From positions 1 to 39,389 of the forward strand of contig JAEEND010000026.1 in assembly GCA_016283575.1 (NCBI GenBank): DNA of 39,389 bases, written 5' to 3'. The notes beneath the pieces were generated by a model that did no database searches, was not told the origin of the DNA, and saw nothing but the letters and a program-made list of their open reading frames with translations. Both the position numbers and the translations under genes were made by a program. This document shows positions 8,300-17,281 of this stretch, one piece after another (position 1 is the stretch's first letter; each line of letters opens with the position of its first letter). The DNA comes from Lachnospiraceae bacterium. GTDB taxonomy: Bacteria > Bacillota > Clostridia > Lachnospirales > Lachnospiraceae.

Positions 8300-9409
8300 A
8301 TGGACGAGAATTTACAGGCAAAATTTGACGAGAGAGTAAAGGAATTCCTTGCTCATTGCAAAAAGAAAAAGAACACTATCGAATTTACTGAGATAAATGA
8401 TTATTTTCAGGATTTAAACCTTGACGAAGACATGTACGACAAGCTCATGGAAATTCTTGAGCAGAGTAACGTAGATGTGATGCAGCTTCCCGAAGAACCT
8501 GAGATCGACGACGATATCATCCTGGATGATGAAGAAGAGATCGACGTAGAAAACATTGACTTATCAGCTCCCGAAGGTGTCAGCATTGAAGACCCCGTGC
8601 GTATGTACTTAAAGGAGATCGGTAAGGTACCCCTTCTTAGTGCAGAAGAGGAGATCGAACTTGCAAAGCGTATGGAAAAGGGCGATGAAGATGCCAAGAA
8701 AAAACTGGCTGAAGCCAACTTACGTCTCGTAGTTTCAATAGCAAAGCGTTATGTGGGACGTGGTATGCTTTTCCTTGATCTTATTCAGGAAGGTAACTTA
8801 GGTCTTATCAAGGCCGTTGAAAAATTTGATTACAGAAAAGGTTACAAGTTCTCAACCTATGCTACATGGTGGATCCGTCAGGCTATTACCCGTGCCATCG
8901 CCGACCAGGCAAGAACCATCCGTATCCCCGTACATATGGTTGAAACCATCAATAAACTTATCCGTGTTTCAAGACAGCTTTTACAGGAACTCGGCCGTGA
9001 GCCCCTTCCCGAAGAGATTGCAGCTGAGATGAACATGCCCGTTGACAGAGTGCGTGAGATCCTTAAGATTTCCCAGGAACCCGTATCCCTGGAAACACCA
9101 ATCGGTGAAGAAGAAGACAGCCACTTAGGCGACTTTATCCAGGATGATAACGTGCCCGTACCTGCCGATGCAGCAGCTTTCACATTATTAAAGGAACAGC
9201 TTGTTGAAGTTCTCGGAACACTTACGGACAGAGAACAGAAGGTATTAAGACTTCGTTTCGGTCTTGATGACGGACGTGCCCGCACTCTTGAAGAGGTAGG
9301 TAAGGAATTTAACGTAACCCGTGAACGTATCCGTCAGATTGAAGCAAAGGCATTGAGAAAGCTCCGTCATCCCAGCCGTTCACGTAAGCTCAAGGATTAT
9401 TTGGATTAA
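8300..9409 (+). CDS. rpoD: Primary sigma factor RpoD/SigA
   Basis: A 369-aa housekeeping sigma factor. An acidic N-terminal ~90 residues correspond to a short region 1.1. Region 1.2 begins at [18 protein letters not shown]. Regions 2.1-2.4 include [39 protein letters not shown] and [20 protein letters not shown], which contacts the -10 box. Region 3 follows, and region 4.2 ends with [19 protein letters not shown], the -35 recognition helix. This explains the many TTGACA/TATAAT-type promoters found in the window. AGGAG is about 12 bp from the ATG, a rather long gap. trmK follows after 2 bp, so the two are probably co-transcribed. Confidence 0.98.
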   Translation: MDENLQAKFDERVKEFLAHCKKKKNTIEFTEINDYFQDLNLDEDMYDKLMEILEQSNVDVMQLPEEPEIDDDIILDDEEEIDVENIDLSAPEGVSIEDPVRMYLKEIGKVPLLSAEEEIELAKRMEKGDEDAKKKLAEANLRLVVSIAKRYVGRGMLFLDLIQEGNLGLIKAVEKFDYRKGYKFSTYATWWIRQAITRAIADQARTIRIPVHMVETINKLIRVSRQLLQELGREPLPEEIAAEMNMPVDRVREILKISQEPVSLETPIGEEEDSHLGDFIQDDNVPVPADAAAFTLLKEQLVEVLGTLTDREQKVLRLRFGLDDGRARTLEEVGKEFNVTRERIRQIEAKALRKLRHPSRSRKLKDYLD

Positions 9410-9411
9410 TA

Positions 9412-10089
9412 ATGAACATTTCAGACAGACTCCTAAGAGTTTCCGAAATGGTGCAGAAGTGCGGAACAGTAGCCGATATCGGCTGCGACCACGGCTATGT
9501 CACCATATATTTACTTAAAAACGGTATTGCTGAAAGAGCAGTATCGGCTGATGTCAACAAAGGCCCTCTTGAAGCCTGCGAAAAGAATCTGCGCCTTGAA
9601 CATGTAAGTGACAGAGCTAAAGTTCTTTTGTCGGACGGTTTCAAAGCCTTTGATGCAAAAGAAAAAATCGATGCCGCCGTAATTGCCGGCATGGGGGGAC
9701 GCCTCATGAAACGGATACTTACGGAGGGAGAAGCAATTGTAAAGAATGTATCCCAGCTGGTGCTTCAGCCCCAGTCAGAGATATTTCTTATAAGAGAATG
9801 GGTCAGGGAAAATAACTTCCACATTGAGCGGGAAGAAATATTGAAAGAGGACGGAAAATATTACTTTATATTGGACGTTCGACGGGGTAGTGAAAAAGAA
9901 GAATTTAGAGAAGTTTATGATTCTTTTTCCAAATATTTAATTGAAAAGAAAGACCCCTTACTCATAGAATACTTAAGAAGAGGATTAAATAATAACCTTA
10001 AGTATCTTCAGGGCATAGAAGAATCCAGACAGGGAAGGCTGTTACATGAAAATGCATTGATCAACGAGGCCCTTTCCATGATGGAATAA
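9412..10089 (+). CDS. trmK: tRNA (adenine22-N1)-methyltransferase
   Basis: A 225-aa SAM-dependent methyltransferase expected to make m1A22 in the D arm of tRNAs. Motif I is VADIGCDHGYVTIYLL (~22-37), followed by a SADVNKGPLEAC acidic-loop motif and AVIAGMGGRLMKRIL (~89-103), the GMGG block characteristic of the TrmK/YqfN family. LVLQPQSE is the expected motif IV region. Its position directly after the sigma factor gene matches Bacillus subtilis gene order (sigA-trmK). The start is 2 bp after the rpoD stop. Confidence 0.93.
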   Translation: MNISDRLLRVSEMVQKCGTVADIGCDHGYVTIYLLKNGIAERAVSADVNKGPLEACEKNLRLEHVSDRAKVLLSDGFKAFDAKEKIDAAVIAGMGGRLMKRILTEGEAIVKNVSQLVLQPQSEIFLIREWVRENNFHIEREEILKEDGKYYFILDVRRGSEKEEFREVYDSFSKYLIEKKDPLLIEYLRRGLNNNLKYLQGIEESRQGRLLHENALINEALSMME

Positions 10090-10104
10090 TACGGAGGTTA
10101 AGAA

Positions 10105-11763
10105 ATGGCAAAGCTTACTATCAAAGGCAAGACTTACGAATTTGCAACCGGCACCACCTATGAAGAGGTTGTATCCTCATTCCAGAAGGACTATAACGGA
10201 AACATAGCCCTTATCACCGAAAACGGTAAGATCAGAGAATTGTTCAAAGCGGTATACAAAGACGCAGACATTGATTTTATCACCCTGAGTGATCCCACAG
10301 GTCACAAGACCTACGCGCGTTCCGCGATCATGCTGATGCTTAAAGCATACTGGGACGTTGTCGGTAAGGATGTTAACGAAAAAGTTAAGATCGAATTTGT
10401 GATCGGCGACAGTTATTATTGTTCAGTCAAGGGCAGCAACAAGATTACCGAAGAATTCTTATTAAAGGTAAAGGCCCGCATGCAGGAACTTGTGGAAATG
10501 AATATTCCTTTCCAAAAAGAAAGCATGACCAGGGAAGAAGCCCTTGAATTATTTAAGAAGTACAATTTTACGGATAAGTTAAGCTTATTTAAGTATAGAA
10601 GAAGCTCTTCCGTAAATATTTACCATCTGGAAGATTATTATGACTATTACTACGGTTATATGCTTCCATATACAGGTTTGGTTAAATGGTTTGATCTGAT
10701 GCCCTATGATGAAGGCTTTATGCTCACAATTCCTTCCATGGCAAGCCCCAACGAGGTTAAGCCCTTCGAAGAAAGAAGACATCTTTTCGAAGCCTTGAAG
10801 GAATCCACCGAGTGGACCGAAAAAATGGGCGTAGGAACCATCGGAGAATTAAATGATGCGGTATGTACCGGTGCAATCAATGATCTTATTCTGGTGCAGG
10901 AAGCATTGCAGGAAAGAAAGATTGCTGAGATCGCAAGAGATATCGTAGAACGCGGAGGCGTAAAGTTTGTTATGATTGCAGGTCCTTCTTCTTCAGGAAA
11001 GACCACCTTCTCTCACAGACTCTCCGTTGAATTACGGACCTTCGGCTTAAAGCCCCATCCCATCCCCGTTGACGATTATTTTAAGAATCGTGAAGAAACA
11101 CCCAGGGATGAAAAAGGCGATTATAACTTCGAATGTCTTGAAGCCATCGATGTGGAACAGTTCAATAAAGACATGAATGCTCTCCTTAAAGGCGAGCGTG
11201 TCGAGCTTCCCACCTACAATTTCAAGACAGGAAAAAGAGAATACGGAAAGGGTAATTTCAAACAGCTCGGTCCCGATGATGTCCTTGTAATCGAAGGTAT
11301 TCACGGACTTAATGATAAGATGAGCTACTCCCTTCCCAATGAGTCCAAGTACAAGATCTATATCAGTGCTTTGACCAGCATTAATATAGACGGACATAAC
11401 AGAATTCCCACTACTGACGGACGTTTATTACGTCGTATGGTGCGTGATGCCCGTACCCGTGGCACCAGCGCTCAGGCTACCATTAAGATGTGGCCTTCCG
11501 TAAGACGCGGTGAAGAAGAAAATATCTTCCCCTTCCAGGAAAATGCGGATGCAATGTTCAATTCAATACTGATCTACGAACTTGCTGCATTTAAGACCTA
11601 TGCGGAACCCATTCTTTTTGATATAGATCCTTCGGAACCTGAATATATCGAAGCCAAGAGACTGTTAAAGTTCCTTGAATATTTCGTGGCTTTAGACCCG
11701 AAGGTAGTACCCAATAACTCCATTTGCCGTGAATTTATCGGCGGAAGTTATTTCAACGTATAA
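10105..11763 (+). CDS. Nucleoside (uridine-type) kinase with ThrRS-like N-terminal domain
   Basis: A 552-aa protein combining a TGS-like segment (~1-65) and a threonyl-tRNA-synthetase editing-like region (~65-250) with a C-terminal P-loop kinase of the uridine kinase/phosphoribulokinase type. The Walker A motif is GPSSSGKTTF (~293-302). DDYF (~325) and VIEGIHGLND (~400) are the matching kinase motifs. The likely reaction is phosphorylation of uridine/cytidine or a related nucleoside with ATP or GTP. This fusion is common in Clostridia and is usually annotated simply as nucleoside kinase. The role of the ThrRS-like half is unknown. GGAGG lies 7 bp before the ATG. The gene is followed directly by rnpB. 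Confidence 0.85.
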   Translation: MAKLTIKGKTYEFATGTTYEEVVSSFQKDYNGNIALITENGKIRELFKAVYKDADIDFITLSDPTGHKTYARSAIMLMLKAYWDVVGKDVNEKVKIEFVIGDSYYCSVKGSNKITEEFLLKVKARMQELVEMNIPFQKESMTREEALELFKKYNFTDKLSLFKYRRSSSVNIYHLEDYYDYYYGYMLPYTGLVKWFDLMPYDEGFMLTIPSMASPNEVKPFEERRHLFEALKESTEWTEKMGVGTIGELNDAVCTGAINDLILVQEALQERKIAEIARDIVERGGVKFVMIAGPSSSGKTTFSHRLSVELRTFGLKPHPIPVDDYFKNREETPRDEKGDYNFECLEAIDVEQFNKDMNALLKGERVELPTYNFKTGKREYGKGNFKQLGPDDVLVIEGIHGLNDKMSYSLPNESKYKIYISALTSINIDGHNRIPTTDGRLLRRMVRDARTRGTSAQATIKMWPSVRRGEEENIFPFQENADAMFNSILIYELAAFKTYAEPILFDIDPSEPEYIEAKRLLKFLEYFVALDPKVVPNNSICREFIGGSYFNV

Positions 11764-11773
11764 GTTAATATTT

Positions 11774-12130
11774 TGGTAAGTAGGACAAATGATCGCGGCT
11801 GCTTTACGCAGGTGAGGAAAGTCCGGGCTTCACAGGGCAGGGTGCCGGATAACGTCCGGTGGAGGTGACTCCAAGGCCAGTGCAACAGAGATATACCGCC
11901 TGTTTTACAGGTAAGGGTGGAAAGGCAGTGTAAGAGACTACCGTCCGCATGGTAACATGCGGAGCCATGTAAACCCCACTCGAAGCAAGACCAAACTTCC
12001 CGCAAGGGATGGGACGAGCATGAATTTGCCCGATTCTTCGTCCAGGTAGGTCGCTTGAAGTTGCCGGTAACGGTAGCTCTAGATAGATGATCATTCAACG
12101 ACATAACCCGGCTTATCGTTCTGCTTACCA
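11774..12130 (+). ncRNA. rnpB: RNase P RNA (class A)
   Basis: A 357-nt catalytic RNA that removes tRNA 5' leaders. The termini TGGTAAG and CTTACCA pair as P1. The conserved core blocks appear in order: GAGGAAAGTCCGGGC near the 5' end, GGTAAGGGTGGAA, TAAGAGACTACC, ACCCCACTCGAAGCAAGACCA, and the 3' P4 partner in ACCCGGCTTATC. Several open frames read through it on the minus strand, but none is protein-like. The RNA starts 10 bp after the nucleoside kinase stop. No separate promoter was fixed; it may be read partly from upstream. Confidence 0.96.
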
Positions 12131-12151
12131 TTTATTAAATAAAGAGAGATT

Positions 12152-12826
12152 ATGAAAAAGAACATAGTAATTGCAACCCTTGCAGTCCTTTTATTTGCTA
12201 TTGTGGCAGGAATCGTGATTGCTTTTTGTTTGCCCGGGAATCTGACGGAAGAAGAAAGGATCGCTAAGCTTCGGGACTCATCCGTCATGATCCATGTAGA
12301 TGGCGCATCGGGCTCAGGAGTTATTGTAAAGAAGACTGAAGAAGCCGTTTTTATTGTCACCTGTGCACATCTTATGACTGAATACGACCAGGGCATAGTG
12401 ACTCTCGTAAACGGAATGACCATATTCGGCGATGTAGTTTCTTTTTCCGAGGAAAAGGATCTGTGCATATTAAAGGTCAGATCCGAATACATCGACGAGG
12501 ATCTGTACGCAGAAATGAAACCTGCGGATATAAGTAAAAAGGCCTTTAAGAAGCTTAAAAAGGACGATGAAGTCTATATCGCGGGATCGGCTCTTGCTGT
12601 CGGAAGCAATATTGTTAAGGGTGAATTTAAGGAAAAAGAATATTATGTGCCGGAATTCGACATGGAAATGCTATATATTTATGCAGAGACCATGCCGGGG
12701 CTCAGCGGATGCGGAGTCTTTGATAAGGACGGCAATTTAATAGGTATACTTGCAGGTGGCTCCGACAATGCCGAAGCCGTTTGTGTAAGCTTAGATGACG
12801 TTTTAAGCGAAATGGAGGATTTATAA
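12152..12826 (+). CDS. Membrane-anchored trypsin-like serine protease domain protein
   Basis: A 224-aa protein with an N-terminal transmembrane/signal-anchor helix (~4-26) and an extracytoplasmic trypsin-like domain. The three catalytic positions are present: H73 in IVTCAHLM, D103 in EEKDLCILKV and S185 in MPGLSGCGVFD (family consensus GNSGGP). The second glycine of the serine loop is replaced by Cys, which is unusual. There is no PDZ domain, so it is shorter than DegP/HtrA proteases. It could be an active minimal S1C-type protease or a degenerate one. It lies 21 bp after rnpB and its stop is 1 bp before the CobW gene, suggesting a shared transcript. Confidence 0.7.
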   Translation: MKKNIVIATLAVLLFAIVAGIVIAFCLPGNLTEEERIAKLRDSSVMIHVDGASGSGVIVKKTEEAVFIVTCAHLMTEYDQGIVTLVNGMTIFGDVVSFSEEKDLCILKVRSEYIDEDLYAEMKPADISKKAFKKLKKDDEVYIAGSALAVGSNIVKGEFKEKEYYVPEFDMEMLYIYAETMPGLSGCGVFDKDGNLIGILAGGSDNAEAVCVSLDDVLSEMEDL

Positions 12827-12827
12827 A

Positions 12828-13931
12828 ATGACAAGAATTGACGTTGTATCAGGCTTTTTGGGAGCAGGTAAGACAACTCTCATCAAGAAACTTTTAAAAG
12901 AAGCCTTAAATGGCGAAAAGGTAGTGCTTATCGAAAATGAATTCGGTGAAATCGGCGTAGACGGCGGATTCTTAAAGGATTCAGGTATCGAGATCCGTGA
13001 AATGAATTCAGGCTGTATCTGCTGTTCACTTGTAGGTGACTTCAGAACATCCCTTGCGGAAGTTATTGAAAAATATGCTCCCGAAAGAATCCTTATCGAG
13101 CCTTCAGGCGTAGGTAAGCTTTCGGATGTACAGGCTGCAGTTTATGAAGCAGCTGAAAAAGCAGGAGTTGAAGCGGGTTCTTCCGTAGCAGTTGTGGATG
13201 CTTCCAAGGCAAAGGTTTATATCAAGAACTTCGGCGAATTCTTTATCGATCAGATCGAGCATGCCGGAACTATTATTTTAAGCCGTACTCAGAACATGGA
13301 TGAAGCAAAGCTTAAGACAGTGCTTGAGCTTATCCGTGAACATAATAAAGATGCCAAGATCGTAACAACTCCCTGGGATGATTTAACAGGAAAATATATC
13401 CTTGATACCATCGAATCAGTTACATCTTTCTCCGATGAATTATTAGAGGAATTTAAGAAAGAACACCACCATCACGATGATGATGACGATGACGATGAAG
13501 AATGCTGCTGTCACCATCACCATGATGACGACGATGATGATGACGAACACGAATGCCACCATCATCACCATGAACATGATGAAAACTGCACCTGCGGATG
13601 CCACGATCACGACCATGAACATCACCATCATCACCACCACGCTGATGATGTATTTGACAGCATCGGTATTGAAACAGCTGAAAAGTTCACTGAAGATGAA
13701 GTTAAGTCCATCTTAAACGATCTTGGCAATGCGGTTGAATTTGGTATTGTATTGCGTGCCAAGGGTATGGTACCTGCCAAAGACGGCGGCTGGATCTACT
13801 TTGACTATGTTCCCGGCGAACTCAATGTCCGTGCAGGAAGCCCCGAATACACCGGTAAAATCTGTGTAATCGGTTCAGGCCTTAAGGAAGACGCCATTAA
13901 AGAACTTGTTTTGGAAAGAAAAGGAAACTAA
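12828..13931 (+). CDS. CobW/COG0523 metal-handling GTPase with His/Asp-rich stretch
   Basis: A 367-aa P-loop GTPase of the G3E family. Walker A is GFLGAGKTT (G9-T17), the metal-binding CxCC motif is C63-x-C65-C66 in SGCICCS, and the Walker B-like LIEPSGVG follows at ~91. A CobW C-terminal domain lies at ~280-365. Residues ~212-274 are an extraordinary run of His, Asp and Cys that must bind metal ions. Such proteins are GTP-dependent metal chaperones or insertases, often for zinc. It forms an operon with a second CobW-like protein 12 bp downstream. No Zur or other operator was recognised upstream, so the metal is inferred only. Confidence 0.9.
   Translation: MTRIDVVSGFLGAGKTTLIKKLLKEALNGEKVVLIENEFGEIGVDGGFLKDSGIEIREMNSGCICCSLVGDFRTSLAEVIEKYAPERILIEPSGVGKLSDVQAAVYEAAEKAGVEAGSSVAVVDASKAKVYIKNFGEFFIDQIEHAGTIILSRTQNMDEAKLKTVLELIREHNKDAKIVTTPWDDLTGKYILDTIESVTSFSDELLEEFKKEHHHHDDDDDDDEECCCHHHHDDDDDDDEHECHHHHHEHDENCTCGCHDHDHEHHHHHHHADDVFDSIGIETAEKFTEDEVKSILNDLGNAVEFGIVLRAKGMVPAKDGGWIYFDYVPGELNVRAGSPEYTGKICVIGSGLKEDAIKELVLERKGN
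13465..13650 (+). repeat. Low-complexity CAC/CAT/GAT triplet tract (His/Asp-rich)
   Basis: In-frame tandem His and Asp codons inside the CobW-family gene. Alternating His blocks and Asp blocks are interspersed with Cys codons (CCC, TCGC). The tract is codon-repetitive and prone to length change by slippage. Confidence 0.85.
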
Positions 13932-13943
13932 TCAGGAGAAACC

Positions 13944-14873
13944 ATGAAATCAGTTTTTGTAATAAACGGCTTTTTAGACAGCGGTAAGACACAGTTTATA
14001 AGCTACACTCTTGCACAGCCCTATTTCAGGACCAAGGGAACCACACTTCTTATTATGTGTGAAGACGGTGAAGAAGAGTATGATCAGAAGCTCTTAGCTG
14101 CCACCAATACGGTACTCGTAAAGGTTTCAAGCGAAGAAGAGGTTGCTCCCGATGCCCTCATGGAGCTTGATAAGAAGTATCGCCCCAGCCGTGTTATCTT
14201 CGAATATAACGGCATGTGGAATTATAAGAACTTTAAGCTTCCCTTCCAGTGGAAATTAGAGCAGCAGATCACTACCATCGATACTTCCACATTTGAAGTA
14301 TATTACAACAATATGCGTTCTCTTTTGGGAGAGATGATCAGAAAGTCCGAGCTCATTATCTTTAACAGAGCGGACGGCTTAAATGACAAGCTTACCACCT
14401 ACAAAAGAAACATTAAGGCTCTTAACCAGACAGCCGAAGTGGTATTTGAGGATAAGGACGGAGAAGTCAACGCAACTCTTGATGAAGAATTACCCTTCGA
14501 TGTATCCAAGGATCATATAGATCTGACCGATGATACCTATGGAATCTGGTATCTTGATGCCATCGATAACCTTGACAGATATTTAGGGAAAACAGTTTCT
14601 TTTACCGCATGCGCATTGGTGCCGGGAGATTTCGCCAAGGGCTATTTCGTGCCGGGACGTGCCATCATGACATGCTGCGCCGAGGATATACAGTTTTTAG
14701 GCTATGCATGTAAGTATGCGGATGCAGATAAGTTAAAGGACCGCGAATGGCTCAAGGTCACATGCAGAGTGGGAAAAGAATATTTTGCGGGTTATGAAGG
14801 TGAAGGCCCCGTGCTGGAAGCCATAAGTGTAGAAAAGACCAAGGCTCCCAAGAAAGAGGTACTTACTTTTTAA
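13944..14873 (+). CDS. CobW-like GTPase fused to a YcgQ/DUF1980-like C-terminal domain
   Basis: A 309-aa protein. Residues 1-200 resemble a CobW/G3E GTPase with Walker A GFLDSGKTQ (G9-Q17), but the CxCC metal motif is absent and the Walker B-like segment reads VIFEYNGMW. An NRAD motif at ~148 may serve guanine recognition. Residues ~210-295 (GKTVSFTACALVPGDF...GRAIMTCCAED) resemble the C-terminal soluble domain of TIGR03943/YcgQ (DUF1980) proteins, which partner with DUF318 permeases; M242-C245 is its MTCC motif. The pairing with the upstream CobW protein suggests joint metal handling in the envelope or cytoplasm. The fusion call is from motif reading only. AGGAG lies 6 bp before the ATG. Confidence 0.72.
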   Translation: MKSVFVINGFLDSGKTQFISYTLAQPYFRTKGTTLLIMCEDGEEEYDQKLLAATNTVLVKVSSEEEVAPDALMELDKKYRPSRVIFEYNGMWNYKNFKLPFQWKLEQQITTIDTSTFEVYYNNMRSLLGEMIRKSELIIFNRADGLNDKLTTYKRNIKALNQTAEVVFEDKDGEVNATLDEELPFDVSKDHIDLTDDTYGIWYLDAIDNLDRYLGKTVSFTACALVPGDFAKGYFVPGRAIMTCCAEDIQFLGYACKYADADKLKDREWLKVTCRVGKEYFAGYEGEGPVLEAISVEKTKAPKKEVLTF

Positions 14874-14891
14874 CTGATAGGAGAAGACCGG

Positions 14892-15821
14892 ATGATACCT
14901 TATTCTTTAACTCAGATCGTATTTTTCTTTTATTGTTATTGCTTCATAGGCTGGATTATCGAATCCACCTACGTATCCGTCAGGACAAAGCATTTAACCA
15001 ACCGAGGCTTTATGAGAGGCCCGTTCATCCCGATTTACGGATTCGGCGGTCTCACAATGCTACTTGCGGGTACACCCTTACTTAAATGGCCTGTGCTGGT
15101 ATTTTTTGCAGGCATGATCTCCGCCAGTATTCTTGAATACTTTACGGGAGCTGCCATGGAAGCGATATTCAAGGTGCGTTACTGGGATTACTCCAATGAG
15201 AAGTTCAATCTGAACGGTCACATCTGCCTCTTTACAAGCATTTGCTGGGGACTCTTATCCATAGCCCTCGACTATTTTATTCATAAGCCCATAGAAAGAC
15301 TTTCGGAGTATCTTTTAGGAAAGCCTTTGGATATAATAGTTAATCTTATTACCATTTACTTTATTGTGGATTTAACATTGTCCTTCAAGGCAGCCTTCGA
15401 TCTGCGTACTCTTATTATCAAGATGGAAGAGGCCAAAGAAGAATTACGGCTTATGGGACGCCGTGTTGACGTGATCCTCGCTGTGATCGATGCGGAAAAA
15501 GAAGAGCGTCTTGAAAAACTCGGAGAGACCTTCGATGAGATCAGTGAGAATCTTGAAGAAGGCTTAAATAAGATTAAGTCAATGCTTTCGGAACGCCCCG
15601 ATGCCATCGCTGATAATATCAAAGAAGAATATGATGAATTCGTAAAGAAGCTTGCTGCTCGAAGAGAGAATAATTACGGACTCCAGGCCTTTAGAGAATT
15701 CTATAAGCGAGGGATCTTCCTTGGTAACCCTACCCTTAATTCCAAAAAGTTTAAGGACAGTGTAGAGACCATTAAGAAGTTCGTGGCTGAGAACAGAAAT
15801 AAGAATAAAAAGACTAAATAG
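14892..15821 (+). CDS. Putative ABC_trans_CmpB-type membrane protein
   Basis: A 309-aa integral membrane protein of the family PF06541, annotated as putative ABC transporter permease. Its N-terminal ~170 residues hold about five hydrophobic segments. The family signature is visible: GWIIESTYVSVR (~20-31), NRGFMRGPFIPIYGFG (~36-51), a SILEYFTGAAMEAIFKVRYWDYS block (~78-100) and GHICLFTSICWG. The C-terminal ~120 residues are charged and probably coiled coil. The function of the family is not established, despite its name. It lies 18 bp after the CobW-DUF1980 gene and ends at a bidirectional terminator. Confidence 0.8.
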   Translation: MIPYSLTQIVFFFYCYCFIGWIIESTYVSVRTKHLTNRGFMRGPFIPIYGFGGLTMLLAGTPLLKWPVLVFFAGMISASILEYFTGAAMEAIFKVRYWDYSNEKFNLNGHICLFTSICWGLLSIALDYFIHKPIERLSEYLLGKPLDIIVNLITIYFIVDLTLSFKAAFDLRTLIIKMEEAKEELRLMGRRVDVILAVIDAEKEERLEKLGETFDEISENLEEGLNKIKSMLSERPDAIADNIKEEYDEFVKKLAARRENNYGLQAFREFYKRGIFLGNPTLNSKKFKDSVETIKKFVAENRNKNKKTK

Positions 15822-15823
15822 AA

Positions 15824-15853
15824 GAAAGCGTCATCCATAGGATGGCGCTTTTA
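15824..15853. terminator. Bidirectional terminator between convergent genes
   Basis: AAAGCG-CATCC pairs with GGATG-CGCTTT around ATA at 15824-15851, flanked by short T and A runs. It separates the plus-strand CmpB-like gene from minus-strand pyrI. Confidence 0.65.
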
Positions 15854-15864
15854 CATTCTCTTAA

Positions 15865-16296
15865 TTATATTTTCTTTACGGCCTTTTCTTCACAGTACTT
15901 GCAACGGTAGATTTCTTTCTTTTCATCCGCAAGGACGAAGATATGAGGAAGCTCCTGTTCGATGGAAGTGATGCAGCGGGGGTTCTTACACTTGATCACA
16001 TTCTTTAATTCCTTGGGAAGCGTAAGGCGCTTCTTTTCAACGATTTCCCCGGCCTTTACCACATTCACGGTGATGTTATGGTCGATGAAACCAAGAACAT
16101 CAAGATCCAGCATCTCAAGGGGACATTCGACCTTTAATATGTCTTTCTTTCCCATTTTGTCGCTTCGGACATTCTTTAAGATAGCAACGGTGCAATCAAG
16201 CTTATCAAGGCCCAGCTTATTATAGATATTCAGGCTTTCGCCGGCTTTAATATGGTCAAGTACAAAGCCTTCTTCGATTTTTCCTACGTTTAACAT
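15865..16296 (-). CDS. pyrI: Aspartate carbamoyltransferase regulatory subunit
   Basis: A 143-aa subunit that binds allosteric nucleotides and stabilises the PyrB complex in pyrimidine synthesis. Four zinc-binding cysteines lie at C103, C108, C132 and C135 (CKNPRC...CKYC). The N-terminal allosteric domain is typical, with a DHI.AG.S segment near residue 14. The start codon lies 1 bp from the pyrB stop, and its GGAGG ribosome-binding site is inside the end of pyrB, so the two are translationally coupled. Class B aspartate transcarbamoylases of this composition are common in Clostridia. Confidence 0.95.
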   Translation of the reverse strand: MLNVGKIEEGFVLDHIKAGESLNIYNKLGLDKLDCTVAILKNVRSDKMGKKDILKVECPLEMLDLDVLGFIDHNITVNVVKAGEIVEKKRLTLPKELKNVIKCKNPRCITSIEQELPHIFVLADEKKEIYRCKYCEEKAVKKI

Positions 16297-16297
16297 T

Positions 16298-17212
16298 TTA
16301 CGCCTCCAGATTTAAGAGTGTCATGATAAGAGCCATTCTTACATAGACTCCGTACTGTGCCTGCTTGAAATATGCGGCACGGGGATCGTCGTCCACCTCC
16401 ACGGAAATCTCGTTAACTCGGGGAAGGGGATGAAGCACTATCATGTCAGGCTTCGCAAGAAGCATCTTTTCTTTTGTGAGAATATAGAAGTTCTTAAGTC
16501 GTATATAGTCTTCTTCGTTGAAGAAGCGTTCTCTCTGTACGCGGGTCATATAGAGGATATCAAGCTTACCCATTACATCATCAAGCTTTATAACTTCTTC
16601 GTAGGACGCGTTCTTTTCATTGAGCTCGTCGATGATGTAGTCGGGAATCTTTAACTCCTCGGGAGAGATAAATACGAAGTGAATATTATCATATCGTAAA
16701 AGGGCGCGGATGAGAGAGTGGACGGTACGCCCGAATTTCAAGTCACCGCATAAGCCGATGGTGTAACCACCGAGACGGCCCTTTAAACTTCTGATGGTAA
16801 GAAGGTCTGTTAAAGTCTGTGTGGGATGCTGATGTCCGCCGTCACCTGCGTTGATCACGGGGATAAGTGATTTGGACGCAGCTACCATTGGCGCACCTTC
16901 TTTGGGATGACGCATCGCACAGATATCGGCATAGCAGGATATTACGCGGATGGTGTCGGATACGCTTTCGCCCTTTGCAGCGGATGAAGAAGAAGCTTCG
17001 GAAAATCCGATTACATTTCCTCCGAGATTCATCATGGCAGCTTCAAAGCTTAAGCGGGTTCTGGTACTGGGTTCATAGAAGCATGTCGCAAGCTTTTTAC
17101 CGTCACATACGTGAGCAAAGCGCTTAGGATCCTTTTCAATTTCTCCCGCCAGGTCAAATATTTTGTCTAATTCTTCCACGGTAAAGTCCAGGGGACTCAT
17201 AAGATGGCGCAT
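16298..17212 (-). CDS. pyrB: Aspartate carbamoyltransferase catalytic subunit
   Basis: A 304-aa enzyme that condenses carbamoyl phosphate with aspartate in de novo pyrimidine synthesis. Motifs include [16 protein letters not shown] (~46-61) for carbamoyl phosphate, [18 protein letters not shown] (~86-103), and the late [11 protein letters not shown] aspartate-binding segment. AGGAGG is 6 bp before the ATG. It is followed directly by pyrI. The gene lies 70 bp downstream of the nitroreductase, which ends in a strong terminator. No PyrR binding motif was recognised in this gap and the pyrB promoter was not located. Confidence 0.97.
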   Translation of the reverse strand: MRHLMSPLDFTVEELDKIFDLAGEIEKDPKRFAHVCDGKKLATCFYEPSTRTRLSFEAAMMNLGGNVIGFSEASSSSAAKGESVSDTIRVISCYADICAMRHPKEGAPMVAASKSLIPVINAGDGGHQHPTQTLTDLLTIRSLKGRLGGYTIGLCGDLKFGRTVHSLIRALLRYDNIHFVFISPEELKIPDYIIDELNEKNASYEEVIKLDDVMGKLDILYMTRVQRERFFNEEDYIRLKNFYILTKEKMLLAKPDMIVLHPLPRVNEISVEVDDDPRAAYFKQAQYGVYVRMALIMTLLNLEA

Positions 17213-17247
17213 GGAAAACCTCCTAGATAATAATGGAAATTTAATTT

Positions 17248-17277
17248 AAAGAAAAAGAGAAGGAAAACCTTCTCTTT
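17248..17277 (-). terminator. Terminator of the nitroreductase gene
   Basis: On the minus strand AAAGAGAAGG pairs with CCTTCTCTTT around TTTT (17254-17277) and is followed by TTCTTTAAA. It lies 5 bp past the nitroreductase stop and 36 bp before the pyrB start. It may act as an attenuator for pyrB if transcription enters from upstream. Confidence 0.8.
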
Positions 17278-17281
17278 CTTT

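Noticed and set aside
11748-12131. Long minus-strand open frames (up to 127 codons) over the region
   Set aside because: They lie across rnpB; the conserved RNase P RNA core explains the sequence.
13443-13640. A Met/Val-rich minus-strand open frame
   Set aside because: It is the complement of the His/Asp codon repeat in the CobW gene, so its composition is an artefact.
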